Source of the DNA: Micromonospora pisi
GTDB lineage: Bacteria; Actinomycetota; Actinomycetes; Mycobacteriales; Micromonosporaceae
Length of the DNA stretch: 64,000 nucleotides
Reading direction: 5' to 3'
Assembly: GCF_003633685.1 (NCBI RefSeq)
Contig: NZ_RBKT01000001.1
Coordinates: forward strand, 8,494,001 to 8,558,000
In this document: in pieces, positions 16,127 through 24,167 of the stretch
Numbering within the stretch: the first letter of the stretch is position 1
How the letters are laid out: every line of letters begins with the position of its first letter
The notes under the pieces: model-generated
Database searches by the model: none
What the model saw: the letters and a program-made list of their open reading frames with translations, nothing else
What the model was told of the DNA's origin: nothing
Program-made: the position numbers and the translations under genes

Positions 16127-16630
16127 TCACCCCCGATCTTTGCGCCCCGGCGGCGCTCGGGCTTGTAAACCCGCCGTTTGAGCGAGCTGGGACCAGTCGA
16201 CCGGACGCAGGGCGTCCCCGGACACGATCAGCCGCGCGAATCGGTAGATTCGCACCATCCGCTTCGGGGCCACCCCGACATGGGACTTGAACTGCATGGC
16301 CAGGTGAGTGCCGCTCACCCCGGCGGCATCGGCCAGCGCGCCGACCGGGACCGCGCCATGGAAAGTCTCCAACCGCCCGGCTGTGTGCTGGACCAGGTCG
16401 AGACCGCCAGAGGGAGGCTCAGCAAGTCGCGCTCGCAGCTCCTGCTCCAGCACCCGCAGCATCGCAGTGGCGGATGCGATGTCGCCGACCTCGTTGCGAA
16501 TCCGGTCCAAGGACCGTAGTACACCAACTATCGGGTGGACGGAGAACGGCGATGCTCGCCGGGTACCAACGCCTCGCGTCGGACCCGCGCTTCGCCGGAT
16601 AGCACCGCAGCCAAGCGGGGTGTGCGGCAC
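16127..16630 (-). pseudogene. AraC-family regulator remnant
   Basis: The frame contains one complete helix-turn-helix of an AraC-type domain, 'VGALADAAGVSGTHLAMQF', followed by 'VGVAPKRMVRIYRFARLI'. The second HTH stops short after 'WSQLAQTAGL', where 'YYDQAHFxREFRRFTG' is expected; the frame then runs into unrelated text. N-terminal sensing sequence before ~16500 is also not recognisable. It is probably a truncated regulator of the adjacent reductase gene. The start is not assignable. Confidence 0.6.
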
Positions 16631-16659
16631 CGTATAACCTGGTGCCGGTGGGCGTAGGC

Positions 16660-18471
16660 ATGATCCGGCTCGGCATTGACTTCGGCACGTCGAACACGGT
16701 CGCGGTGCTCTCCAACGCCGGCCGCGAGCCCCGGCCGCTACTGTTCGACGGCTCGCCCCTCCTGCCCTCGGCGGTCTGCGCGGACCAGTCCGGCCGGCTG
16801 CTGGTCGGCCGGGACGCCCAACACACCGGCCTGGCCCACCCCGAATGGTTCGAACCGCACCCGAAGCGCTGCATCGACGACCGCATCGTCCTGCTCGGCG
16901 AAACGGAAGTACCGGTCGAGCGCCTGATCGCCGCCGTGCTGGAACGGGTCACCGACGAGGCCAGCCGCACCGCCGACGCGCCGATCAACGAGGCGGTGCT
17001 CACCTACCCGGCCGCCTGGGGCAACCAACGCCGGGACATCCTGCTCGCCGCCGCCGAGACCGTACTGCCCGGAGTCCGGCTGATGGTCGAGCCGATCGCC
17101 GCCGCCAACCGCCTGATCGCGGTGGCCGGTGATCGGGTCGCGGTCGGCACCTGCGCCCTGGTCTACGACTTCGGCGGAGGCACCTTCGACGCGACCGTGC
17201 TCCGCCGCACCACCGACGGCTTTGACGTCCTCGCCACCGAGGGCCGCCCCGACTCTGGCGGGCTCGACATCGACGCCGCCATTGTCAACCACCTCGGCAC
17301 GGTGCTCTCCGCTCGGGCCCCGGAGGCCTGGGCGAAGCTGGTCGAACCGTCAACTCTGCCCGACCGGCGGGCCAGTCGCCAGATGTGGGACAACGTCCGC
17401 ACCGGCAAGGAGATGCTCGCCCGGACCAGCAGCACGCTGATCCACGTACCGCTGCTCGACATCGAACTCCCGCTCGGCCGTGAGGAACTCGACCGACTCG
17501 CCGCACCCGTACTCGACCGCACCATCGAGACCGCCCGCAGCGTCCTGCGTGCCGCCGGCGTCGACGCCAGCGACCTCAGTGCGGTCCTCCTGGCCGGCGG
17601 CTCCACCCGCATGCCCGCCGTGACCACCACGCTGCATCGCGCTTTCAACCTCGCCCCCACCATCGTCGACCAGCCCGAACTCGTCGTCGCCGAAGGCGGC
17701 CTGCTCACCACGGCGCAGCCTGCCGCCGGCGAGGATCCGACCACCCAGGTTCCGGACAGCGCCCCCGTCACCCCGGCTCTGACCGGCGAGCCGACCCTCC
17801 CGGTAGCCGACCAGCAGCCGCCGGCCACGCAGATCCCGCCCTCCCGGCGATACCGGGCACGCGGACCGGCAACGGTCGGCGCGGCCCTCGTACTCGTCAT
17901 CCTGGCCGCCTTCGCTGGCGCCCGCCTACTGGACGACGACCCGGATCGCACCCAAGCCGGCGCCGGCCCGGCCCCGACAAACTCCCCGGCCAACCCGCCC
18001 GCCACCCCCACCCCGACCCTGCCGCCCGGCATCGATCCCTGCGTCCTCGGCTCCTGGACGGCAACGTCGCAGCAGCGGGACCTCAAGATCGACGGTCATC
18101 CGGTGCAGTTTGTCAGCCGTGGGGGACAGAAGAAGACCTACCGGGCAGACGGCACCTTGACCATCACCTTCGATGACCGGATCGTCGGCGCGACCGTATA
18201 CGAGGGCGCACGCTGGGAGGAGCACACCTCCGGCGGCGGCACCCTGAGCTACCGGACCACCGACGACGGATTCCTGCTCTACAGCAACCCGAAGGTGAAG
18301 GGGGACTGGAAGTTCACCCGCAACGGCAGGTACACCAACGGCGGGGCGATATCAATGAGCATCGAACCTGAGCGCTACACCTGCACCGACGACACGATGA
18401 TCCAGGTCTCCAGCTTCTACTCAATCGAACTGCACCGGGACAAGCCGCAACCGGCGGCCAGCCCCACCTAG
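16660..18471 (+). CDS. Hsp70/actin-ATPase-fold protein with C-terminal membrane anchor and extracytoplasmic domain
   Basis: 603 aa from ATG 16660 (GTG 16642 possible). The N-terminal ~360 residues are a DnaK-type nucleotide-binding domain: phosphate-1 'GIDFGTSNTVAVL', phosphate-2 'VYDFGGGTFDATVL', adenosine motif 'LLAGGSTRMPAV'. There is no Hsp70 substrate-binding domain. Instead come a Pro/Thr-rich linker, one membrane helix (~'VGAALVLVILAAFAGARLL'), a second Pro/Thr linker and a ~140-aa outside domain starting 'PCVLGSWTA', with a lipocalin-like strand pattern. Such hybrids are known in actinobacteria but poorly characterised; a role in envelope sensing is inference. Confidence 0.85.
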   Translation: MIRLGIDFGTSNTVAVLSNAGREPRPLLFDGSPLLPSAVCADQSGRLLVGRDAQHTGLAHPEWFEPHPKRCIDDRIVLLGETEVPVERLIAAVLERVTDEASRTADAPINEAVLTYPAAWGNQRRDILLAAAETVLPGVRLMVEPIAAANRLIAVAGDRVAVGTCALVYDFGGGTFDATVLRRTTDGFDVLATEGRPDSGGLDIDAAIVNHLGTVLSARAPEAWAKLVEPSTLPDRRASRQMWDNVRTGKEMLARTSSTLIHVPLLDIELPLGREELDRLAAPVLDRTIETARSVLRAAGVDASDLSAVLLAGGSTRMPAVTTTLHRAFNLAPTIVDQPELVVAEGGLLTTAQPAAGEDPTTQVPDSAPVTPALTGEPTLPVADQQPPATQIPPSRRYRARGPATVGAALVLVILAAFAGARLLDDDPDRTQAGAGPAPTNSPANPPATPTPTLPPGIDPCVLGSWTATSQQRDLKIDGHPVQFVSRGGQKKTYRADGTLTITFDDRIVGATVYEGARWEEHTSGGGTLSYRTTDDGFLLYSNPKVKGDWKFTRNGRYTNGGAISMSIEPERYTCTDDTMIQVSSFYSIELHRDKPQPAASPT

Positions 18472-18689
18472 GGCCTATGTCGAAGTCGGTCACAGCCATT
18501 CGTTGACGGCGGCGAGGTGGATGGCGGCCCATAGCGGCCAGGACGCCGGTCCGGGCGGTTCTCGGACGCCCAGTGACCAGGCGTGACCTAACGAAAGACA
18601 GGGACAACGCCCTTCGATCGTCCAGTGTGCGGTGGCGGGCCCCGAACCTACGGTTGTGCGGATTCTCGTCACCGGCTCTTGGAGTGCGC
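18472..18689. other. Intergenic region, no recognisable gene
   Basis: About 220 nt between the Hsp70-like gene and the serine hydrolase gene. Open frames exist on the minus strand ('AAIHLAAVNEWL' end) that might be the tail of a lost transposase, but I cannot assign a family. Confidence 0.3.
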
Positions 18690-20234
18690 GTGTCTCCTTT
18701 ATCGTCACGAAGAACAACCTCTCTCGCCGGGCCGTGGCGTTATGGGGCTCTGCTGGTCGTCACGGCCCTGATCGGTCTCCTCCTCCCACCCGGCCTCTCT
18801 TCAGCTGCTCCGGTCCTCGACGGCGCGGCTGTCGACCGCTTCATGGCTGCTCATCTGGAGAGCACTGGCCTGCCCGGAGCAGCGATCGCCATCACCCACC
18901 GCGGCCAGGTCGTCTACCTGCGGGGGTACGGGCACGATTCGGCGGGCGACCGGGTCACGGCAAACTCGCTGTTCCCTGTCGGATCGGTCAGCAAGTCGTT
19001 CACCGCCCTGGCCGTCATGCAACTCGTGGATGCGGGCAGACTCGAACTGGACACACCGGTGCAGCGGTATTTGCCTGACTTCGCCCCCCGGGGTTCCCGA
19101 TCCGCCTCGATCACCGTCCGGCAGTTGCTCAACCAGACCTCGGGTCTGTCCGACCGGACGTTTTCCGACGCGCGCGAGCCGCAGCCCGCCTCTCTGCAGG
19201 AGAGCGTGACAAGGTTGCGGAGCGCGGCACCGGCCACAGCACCGGGAGCGAAGTGGAACTATCACAATCCCAACTACCACATCGCGGCTCGGCTCGTTGA
19301 GGTCGTCGCGCAAACGCCGTTCGCCGACTACCTCAAACGCCATGTGTTCGGTCCACTCAATATGGCCTCCACTGTCACCCTGAACAACACCCGCGATTTC
19401 CACGGCGTACCCAAGGGGCATGCCTACGTCTATGGTCGGGCGGTCGCCCGTTCGGAACCGGCACAGTTCGTCAACGGAAGCCACGGGGTCGTGAGTACGG
19501 CGCACGACATGGCGCAGTGGCTCATCCTCCACAACAACCTGGGAAAGAGCATGAACGGCGCCCAGGTTGTCTCTCCACAGGCGCTCGACGTGCTGCACAC
19601 CGCCCCCAACCCCGAGCCCGGATATGCGATGGGCTGGTTCGCGGAAACCGATGACGGCCGGAACGAGCTCGCCCACGACGGCGCCTGGTTCACCTTCACA
19701 GCCGACCAGACACTGCTACCGGAAACCGGATACGGCATCGCCGTCCTGGCCAACGTCGGCATCGGCCTGGGTATCAGCGACACCAGCGTCATCACTCAAG
19801 GGCTGATCACCCTGATCGAGGGCGAAACTCCACAGCCCGGATCGAAAAGCACACTGGTCGTTCACCTGGTGTTGGCCGGGTTGACGCTCCTCACCATCGC
19901 CGCAGGCGCTTGGGGGGCACTCCGCAGCCGGCTGTGGGCACAGCGCAGGAGTGGTCGGCCCATCTGGCGGCTCGGCCTGCGGCTGCTGCCTTACGGGATC
20001 CCCCTGGTCGTACTCTGGTGGTTGCCACCCATCGTGGACGCCGTGTTCAACGGGCCGGCCATCACCTGGTCTCAGATTATGGTCGGCGGGATACCACTGG
20101 TGGTGTGGATCGTCAGCGGCGTCGTCATGAGCGTCGCCGTCGTCGGCCTACGATGCATCGCCCTGCTGCGGCTGCGGCCAGTACCCCTGACCGGGCGCAG
20201 CCAAAGCACATCTAGTGAGCCCTTTCCAACCTGA
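18690..20234 (+). CDS. Membrane-anchored serine hydrolase, class C beta-lactamase/DD-peptidase fold
   Basis: 514 aa from GTG 18690 (GGAG five bases upstream; GTG 18684 is an alternative). An N-terminal signal/anchor ('ALLVVTALIGLLLPPGLSSA') is followed by a ~340-aa catalytic domain with the active Ser in 'VGSVSKSFTAL' (SxxK), Tyr in 'KWNYHNPNY' (YxN) and 'ELAHDGAWFTF' at the third motif (HDG in place of KTG/HxG). The C-terminal ~120 residues carry three to four membrane helices. It acts outside the membrane, as peptidase or esterase. The last codons run into an IS remnant, so the C-terminus may be altered. Confidence 0.88.
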   Translation: MSPLSSRRTTSLAGPWRYGALLVVTALIGLLLPPGLSSAAPVLDGAAVDRFMAAHLESTGLPGAAIAITHRGQVVYLRGYGHDSAGDRVTANSLFPVGSVSKSFTALAVMQLVDAGRLELDTPVQRYLPDFAPRGSRSASITVRQLLNQTSGLSDRTFSDAREPQPASLQESVTRLRSAAPATAPGAKWNYHNPNYHIAARLVEVVAQTPFADYLKRHVFGPLNMASTVTLNNTRDFHGVPKGHAYVYGRAVARSEPAQFVNGSHGVVSTAHDMAQWLILHNNLGKSMNGAQVVSPQALDVLHTAPNPEPGYAMGWFAETDDGRNELAHDGAWFTFTADQTLLPETGYGIAVLANVGIGLGISDTSVITQGLITLIEGETPQPGSKSTLVVHLVLAGLTLLTIAAGAWGALRSRLWAQRRSGRPIWRLGLRLLPYGIPLVVLWWLPPIVDAVFNGPAITWSQIMVGGIPLVVWIVSGVVMSVAVVGLRCIALLRLRPVPLTGRSQSTSSEPFPT

Positions 20235-20315
20235 TTGCGCAGGTCAGGGTGGTAGGCGGGGGCCGCAGATCGATGAGGGTGAGGCTCCAGGTAGGACGGC
20301 AAATCGATCCAAAAG

Positions 20316-20606
20316 GCGCTGACCAGTGCAGACGTGATGACCTTCGCTGATTAGGGCTATCAAGGTGCCCGCGGTAGCGTGCGCACTCCGTTCAAGCGGC
20401 GCCGCTTCCGGCCGAAGCTGTCACGCCGGCAGAAGGCCGTGAACGGCGCCCACGCGACGATCCGCGCCCGGGGCGAACGCGCGATCGCCACCCTCAAGAC
20501 ATGGAGGATTCTGGTCAGGCTGCGCTGCTGCCCACGGCGAGCGACCACAATCGTGCAGGCCATCCTCGTTCTGCACCACGCCGGAGCCAACCGCTACGCA
20601 GGATGA
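20316..20606 (+). pseudogene. 3' end of an IS5-type DDE transposase
   Basis: A frame with 'FAD(stop)GYQGARGSVRTPFKRR' followed by 'LSRRQKAVNGAHATIRARGE' and 'RAIATLKTWRILVRLRCCPR' is the typical C-terminus of actinobacterial DDE_Tnp_4/IS5-like transposases. The Lys of the expected 'ADKGYQGA' is a TAG stop (20352-20354) and everything upstream of the fragment is missing. Non-functional relic between the serine hydrolase and the SMI1/KNR4 gene. Confidence 0.75.
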
Positions 20607-20644
20607 AAAGGCTCACCCGTTGATCGCCGAGCTGAGGAGACGTG

Positions 20645-21268
20645 ATGCCTGAACCCGCGGATCTGGGGGCGCTGTTGCGCCTCATGCCGCCCGAGACGGA
20701 GAGCGACACGGTGGTCGACTGGGACGAGATCGCCGAGTCCTGGGGGAGAGCCTTCCCGGCCGCGTACCAGCGCTTCATCGCAATCTATGGAGCGGGGATG
20801 ATCGAGGACTATCTGGTGATCGGTACACCGGAGCCCTGGGTCGAGCCGCCCGACGGGGACGGCGCTGACATGCGTGCCGGTACGGCGTTCGCCAGGGTCC
20901 TGTGGCAGGATTCGCGTAAGGAGCGTGACCTTGAGGGCGCGATCCCACGGCTGATCCTGTGGGCCGTGGACTCCAGTGGCGACAACCTGTGCTGGGACGC
21001 CTCCGATCCGGACCCCGAGAAATGGCCGGTGCTGCTCTACAACCGCGGCAAGGCCATCTGGCGTCGCTACGATTGCGGCATGGTCGAATTTCTCGTCCGC
21101 CACCTGGAAGGAGACTTTCCGACCTGCCCTCTGGGCGACGTCGGCCTTTTCGGCCGTAGGAGGGCCACCTTCCTGACCCGGACGGAGTACATGCGCCGGC
21201 TGCGGTCCGGGGTGGACCCGTGGACCGGCGAGCCCGACCCCTACGCCGGCATGTACAACTACGGATAG
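20645..21268 (+). CDS. SMI1/KNR4 (SUKH) family protein
   Basis: 207 aa from ATG 20645, with GAGGAG seven bases upstream. 'DWDEIAESWGRAFPAAYQRF' followed by 'IAIYGAGMIEDYLVIGTPEP' is the SUKH N-terminal signature, and 'RLILWAVDSSGDNLCWDASD' the central Trp/Gly motif. SUKH proteins commonly neutralise secreted polymorphic toxins; no toxin gene is adjacent, so this could be an orphan immunity gene next to an IS. The stop codon lies inside a 15-bp tandem duplication (21262-21291). Confidence 0.8.
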   Translation: MPEPADLGALLRLMPPETESDTVVDWDEIAESWGRAFPAAYQRFIAIYGAGMIEDYLVIGTPEPWVEPPDGDGADMRAGTAFARVLWQDSRKERDLEGAIPRLILWAVDSSGDNLCWDASDPDPEKWPVLLYNRGKAIWRRYDCGMVEFLVRHLEGDFPTCPLGDVGLFGRRRATFLTRTEYMRRLRSGVDPWTGEPDPYAGMYNYG

Positions 21269-21291
21269 CACGACCACGGATAGCACGACCA
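21262..21291 (+). repeat. 15-bp tandem duplication across a stop codon
   Basis: CGGATAGCACGACCA occurs twice without spacer (21262-21276 and 21277-21291). The first copy contains the TAG stop of the SMI1/KNR4 gene. A recent slippage duplication. Confidence 0.85.
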
Positions 21292-21298
21292 CGGGATT

Positions 21299-21324
21299 AG
21301 GCCCGGCCGATGACGGCCGGGCCT
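21299..21324 (+). terminator. Terminator hairpin after the SMI1/KNR4 gene
   Basis: AGGCCCGGCC (21299-21308) pairs perfectly with GGCCGGGCCT (21315-21324) around GATGAC. No strong T-run, typical of actinobacterial hairpin terminators. Confidence 0.7.
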
Positions 21325-21427
21325 CATCCCTACGTGAACAGCTTCCAGCGCCCCTCGGAGCCTCGCCCTCATCGGTCTCCGGGCTCGCCGCACCCATCCT
21401 GAGCTGCAAGGTCAGGGTGGAAAAGGC

Positions 21428-22493
21428 TCAGTGTCCTGAGTCTTTGATTCGTTCGCAGTACGTCGCGAGGCTGTTGAGGATCTCGTCGGTGGTCTTGGTC
21501 CAGACGTACGGGCGTGGTTGTTCGTTCCAGACGGCCAGCCAGGCCCGGATGTCCTTTTCCAGTGCGACGATGCTGCGGTGGACCCCTCGGTGGATTTGTT
21601 GGTGATCTCGGCGAAGAACCGTTCGACGAGGTTGAGCCAACTCGCGCTGGTCGGGGTGAAGTGCAGGTGGAGGCGGGGGTCGCGCAGCAGCCACCGCTTC
21701 ACCGCCGGGGTCTTGTGCGTGGCGTAGTTGTCCAGCACCAGGTGCACGTCCAGATCACCGGGCACCGAGCCGTTGATCTTCCGCAGGAGCTTCAGGAACT
21801 CCTGCTGCCGGTGCCGGCGGTGGACCGACCCGATCACCGTCCCGGTGGCCAGGTCCAACGCCGCGAACAGGCTCGTCACACCCGACCGCAGATTGTCGTG
21901 ACTACGCCGCTCCGGCACACCGGGCTGCATCGGCAACACCGGCTGCGACCTGTCCAGGGCCTGGATCTGCGACTTCTCATCAACACACAGCACCAAGGCC
22001 CGTTCCGGCGGGTCGAGATACAACCCCACCACGTCACGTACCTTGTCGACGAACAACGGATCCGTCGACAGCTTGAACGACTCCGCCCGCCACGGCTGCA
22101 ACCCGAACGTCCGCCAGATCCGCGACACCGTCGACTGCGACAACCCCGTCGCCGCCGCCATTGACCGGCTCGACCAGTGCGTGGCGTTACGCGGCGCCGA
22201 CTCCAACGTCTCCACGATCACCCGTTCCACGTCCGCGTCACTGACCTGGCGTGGACGGCCCGGCCGCGGCTCGTCATACAAACCATCAACCCGATGGACG
22301 ACGAACCGCGACCGCCACGTACCGACCGTCGGCAACGACACACCGAGTAGCCGCGACACCTCACTGTTCGACAAACCACGCGCGCAAGCCAGCACGACCG
22401 CGTCCGCACCGGGAGAGCCTGCGCGGTCGAACGCCTACACGTCACCGCCTCCAACGCGTCCCGATCCGCATCCGTCAACTCGAGCAGGGCCAA
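21428..22493 (-). pseudogene. IS630-family transposase, two frameshifts
   Basis: Three frames must be joined to read a complete transposase. The start is in one frame ('MALLELTDADRDALEAV', from 22493). The body from ~22395 is in a second, with HTH 'SNSEVSRLLGVSLPTVGTW', DDE elements 'ALVLCVDEKSQIQALDRSQP', 'VHLVLDNYATHKTPAVKRW' and 'HFTPTSASWLNLVERFFAEI'. The tail is in a third ('RSIVALEKDIRAWLAVWNEQ' to stop 21428). One frame change is near 22400. The other is at an AAA run near 21597, where a single extra A would restore 'NKIHRGVHRS'. Confidence 0.8.
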
Positions 22494-22552
22494 CTTCGGC
22501 CCACGATTGTCACCTATACCAGAACTAACAGGAAACTACGGACTCAGGACAC
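21431..22552 (-). mobile_element. IS630-family insertion sequence, inactivated
   Basis: About 1.12 kb bounded by 12-bp inverted ends GTGTCCTGAGTC (21431-21442) and GACTCAGGACAC (22541-22552). The right end is followed by TA, the usual IS630 target; the left flank is CA, so the target duplication is no longer perfect. It carries one transposase gene with two frameshifts (next entry). Confidence 0.75.
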
Positions 22553-22561
22553 TAAACGAGG

Positions 22562-23134
22562 TCAGCAGGTGCGGGAGTTGTAGGCGGCCCAGTAAGGGCC
22601 GCCGCCCTGGGGCGGGTAGAACCTGTAGTTCCCGTCGGGCGACCGCTGCACGACGAATTCGTGCGAGCCGTACGGGCTCCTGGAACCCGTCGCCCCGTGG
22701 TACACCACATACAGCCACCCGTTCTGGTTGTCGTGCTGCACCAGCTTGTCGCCAGCCTTTGTCCAGCTGTTCCGACCCGCGGAGCCGTCCGCGACGAGGC
22801 CCTTGTCGCGCTGAAAATTCCTCGTCGCGGCGTCGGTCTGATCGCCGAACACACCGTCGATGCCGGACGAGGGAAGGTAACCATTTGCCCAAAGAATGGT
22901 TTGCCACAGGCAGGCGACGTTCGAGTTGCGGTGCGTGGTGACGTTGGTGACGCCCTCGTCATCGAAGTCGTCAGACACGGCGCCGCTGCCGTAGACGTAC
23001 GCCCTGCCGGTGTAGGAGCCGCTCGCCGTGGCCGGCGTGGCGATGGTGACGTTGATGCCGATGGCCAGCACCGCGCCGACGGCGGGGACAGCAGCTCTTT
23101 TGAGTACGCGGGGGATGGAGTGGAGCGAGTACAT
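22562..23134 (-). CDS. Secreted peptidoglycan-binding domain protein
   Basis: 190 aa from ATG 23134, with GAGGAG upstream. It has a signal peptide (basic start, hydrophobic 'VPAVGAVLAIGINVTIATPA', Ala-rich cleavage). The mature protein has one peptidoglycan-binding_1 repeat: 'VACLWQTILWANGYLPSSG' then 'IDGVFGDQTDAATRNFQRDK'. An aromatic/Gly-rich C-terminus ends 'PYWAAYNSRTC'. It probably binds cell wall; no catalytic domain is seen. The stop lies 10 nt from the IS630 end, so the insertion may have trimmed downstream DNA. A second protein of similar design is encoded ~300 bp upstream. Confidence 0.8.
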   Translation of the reverse strand: MYSLHSIPRVLKRAAVPAVGAVLAIGINVTIATPATASGSYTGRAYVYGSGAVSDDFDDEGVTNVTTHRNSNVACLWQTILWANGYLPSSGIDGVFGDQTDAATRNFQRDKGLVADGSAGRNSWTKAGDKLVQHDNQNGWLYVVYHGATGSRSPYGSHEFVVQRSPDGNYRFYPPQGGGPYWAAYNSRTC

Positions 23135-23159
23135 GCATCTCCTCTGGTCGAAAATTGTT

Positions 23160-23345
23160 TGGGGGGCAACGGTGGAGGGCGGGTTTCCTCCGGGTTGGTG
23201 CTGGGGCGTCGTGCCAGCCGGCGGTGCCAGGCCAGCACCGTCGTCGGGGTCACGCTCCGATGCGCACTTACCCCCAAGAGAGCGGGTCAAGGTGGGCAGG
23301 ATCGCCCGGTCCAGCCAGGACGCTCACGACCGGCCCCGAGGGCTT
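23160..23345 (-). pseudogene. Transposase/integrase N-terminal scrap (IS3/IS481-like)
   Basis: Between the two peptidoglycan-binding genes the minus strand reads 'SWLDRAILPTLTRSL' and, after a frame change, 'SVTPTTVLAWHRRLARR'. This matches the conserved 'DRAxLAALxRLLP...VTPxTxLRWHRRLVRR' segment of actinobacterial integrase-core transposases. Nothing else of the gene remains. Confidence 0.6.
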
Positions 23346-23425
23346 GACGGTGCGGCATTGCCACTTCGTGTCGAAGCGTGCCCGGTCCGGGACGGGCTTC
23401 CCGGACCGGGAGGCCAGCGAGTGGA

Positions 23426-23824
23426 TCAGCAGGCGTACGACTTCGCCCAGCGGTAGTCGGCCTTGGCCTGCATGTCGTCTCCCCAGAACGCCCCGTAGTA
23501 ACAGAGCACAGCCCAGGTTTGCGGGCCAACCCATCCGTCGGCACCGATGCCTGCCGCACGCTGGATCTTGATGATCGCGGCCTCCGTCTGGGAGCCGTAA
23601 ATGCCATCCCGGGCGACCGGACCCGCCTCGGACCGGGCCGCATTGGTGATCGAGATGACGTTCGCGATTCCCTGGATGGCCTTGACGCAGTTGCCGGTTC
23701 CGCCGTAGCCGTAGCGGTACTGGCGGCATGGGGCCGTGGCGGCGGAGGCCGGACCTGCTGTCACGACCATTGCTGCGAACACCAGTGCGACAGCCGTCAG
23801 TAGCGCACCAATTCTGGAGTTCAT
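23426..23824 (-). CDS. Secreted peptidoglycan-binding domain protein
   Basis: 132 aa from ATG 23824, chosen because a clean signal peptide follows ('IGALLTAVALVFAAMVVTAG' then ASAA). The mature part is a single peptidoglycan-binding_1 domain: 'GNCVKAIQGIANVISI', 'DGIYGSQTEAAIIKIQRAAG' and 'ADGWVGPQTWAVLC', ending 'WAKSYAC'. Four Cys could form disulfides. The Shine-Dalgarno is weak. Likely cell-wall-associated. It resembles its downstream neighbour in plan but not closely in sequence. Confidence 0.8.
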   Translation of the reverse strand: MNSRIGALLTAVALVFAAMVVTAGPASAATAPCRQYRYGYGGTGNCVKAIQGIANVISITNAARSEAGPVARDGIYGSQTEAAIIKIQRAAGIGADGWVGPQTWAVLCYYGAFWGDDMQAKADYRWAKSYAC

Positions 23825-24167
23825 TGACTTTGATCCAATCGGAGTCAGGTTGTCGGAACGATGAGAAGGGGACAGGCGCCCACGTCGACCGTTCGGTGGC
23901 CCGGTCACGCAGCCGCGCCCAGGCAGGACGAGGCGAGGGTGGCCGCGCGCTGGGTGTGGATAGACGGTCCCGTTTGGCTTTGCGTCATCGTGCGCAGCCA
24001 CGGCCTGGAGGTTGGGTGCTCGTGGATGGGGCGGTGAGGACGGTAGAACGGTACGGTGGGGCCCGTACAATCGCCGCACAACTGGCGTATAGATCATCTA
24101 TTCGCCCGCGTCACCGGGCGTTGGGCACCTGGTGACAGATGGCAGCGCCCACATGTGAGGTGCCTGG
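23825..24167. other. Divergent intergenic region upstream of the SARP gene
   Basis: 343 nt between the secreted protein gene (leftward) and the SARP gene (rightward). No gene is recognised. A GTCACC...GGTGAC inverted repeat lies 30-60 nt before the SARP start (about 24109-24136) and a TATAGAT block (24088-24094) could be a -10 element. Confidence 0.35.

Noticed and set aside
21590-21605. Programmed -1 frameshift in the IS630 transposase
   Set aside because: Frames change at AACAAAT, which is not a good slippery heptamer, and a second frameshift near 22400 also breaks the gene, so decay is more likely.
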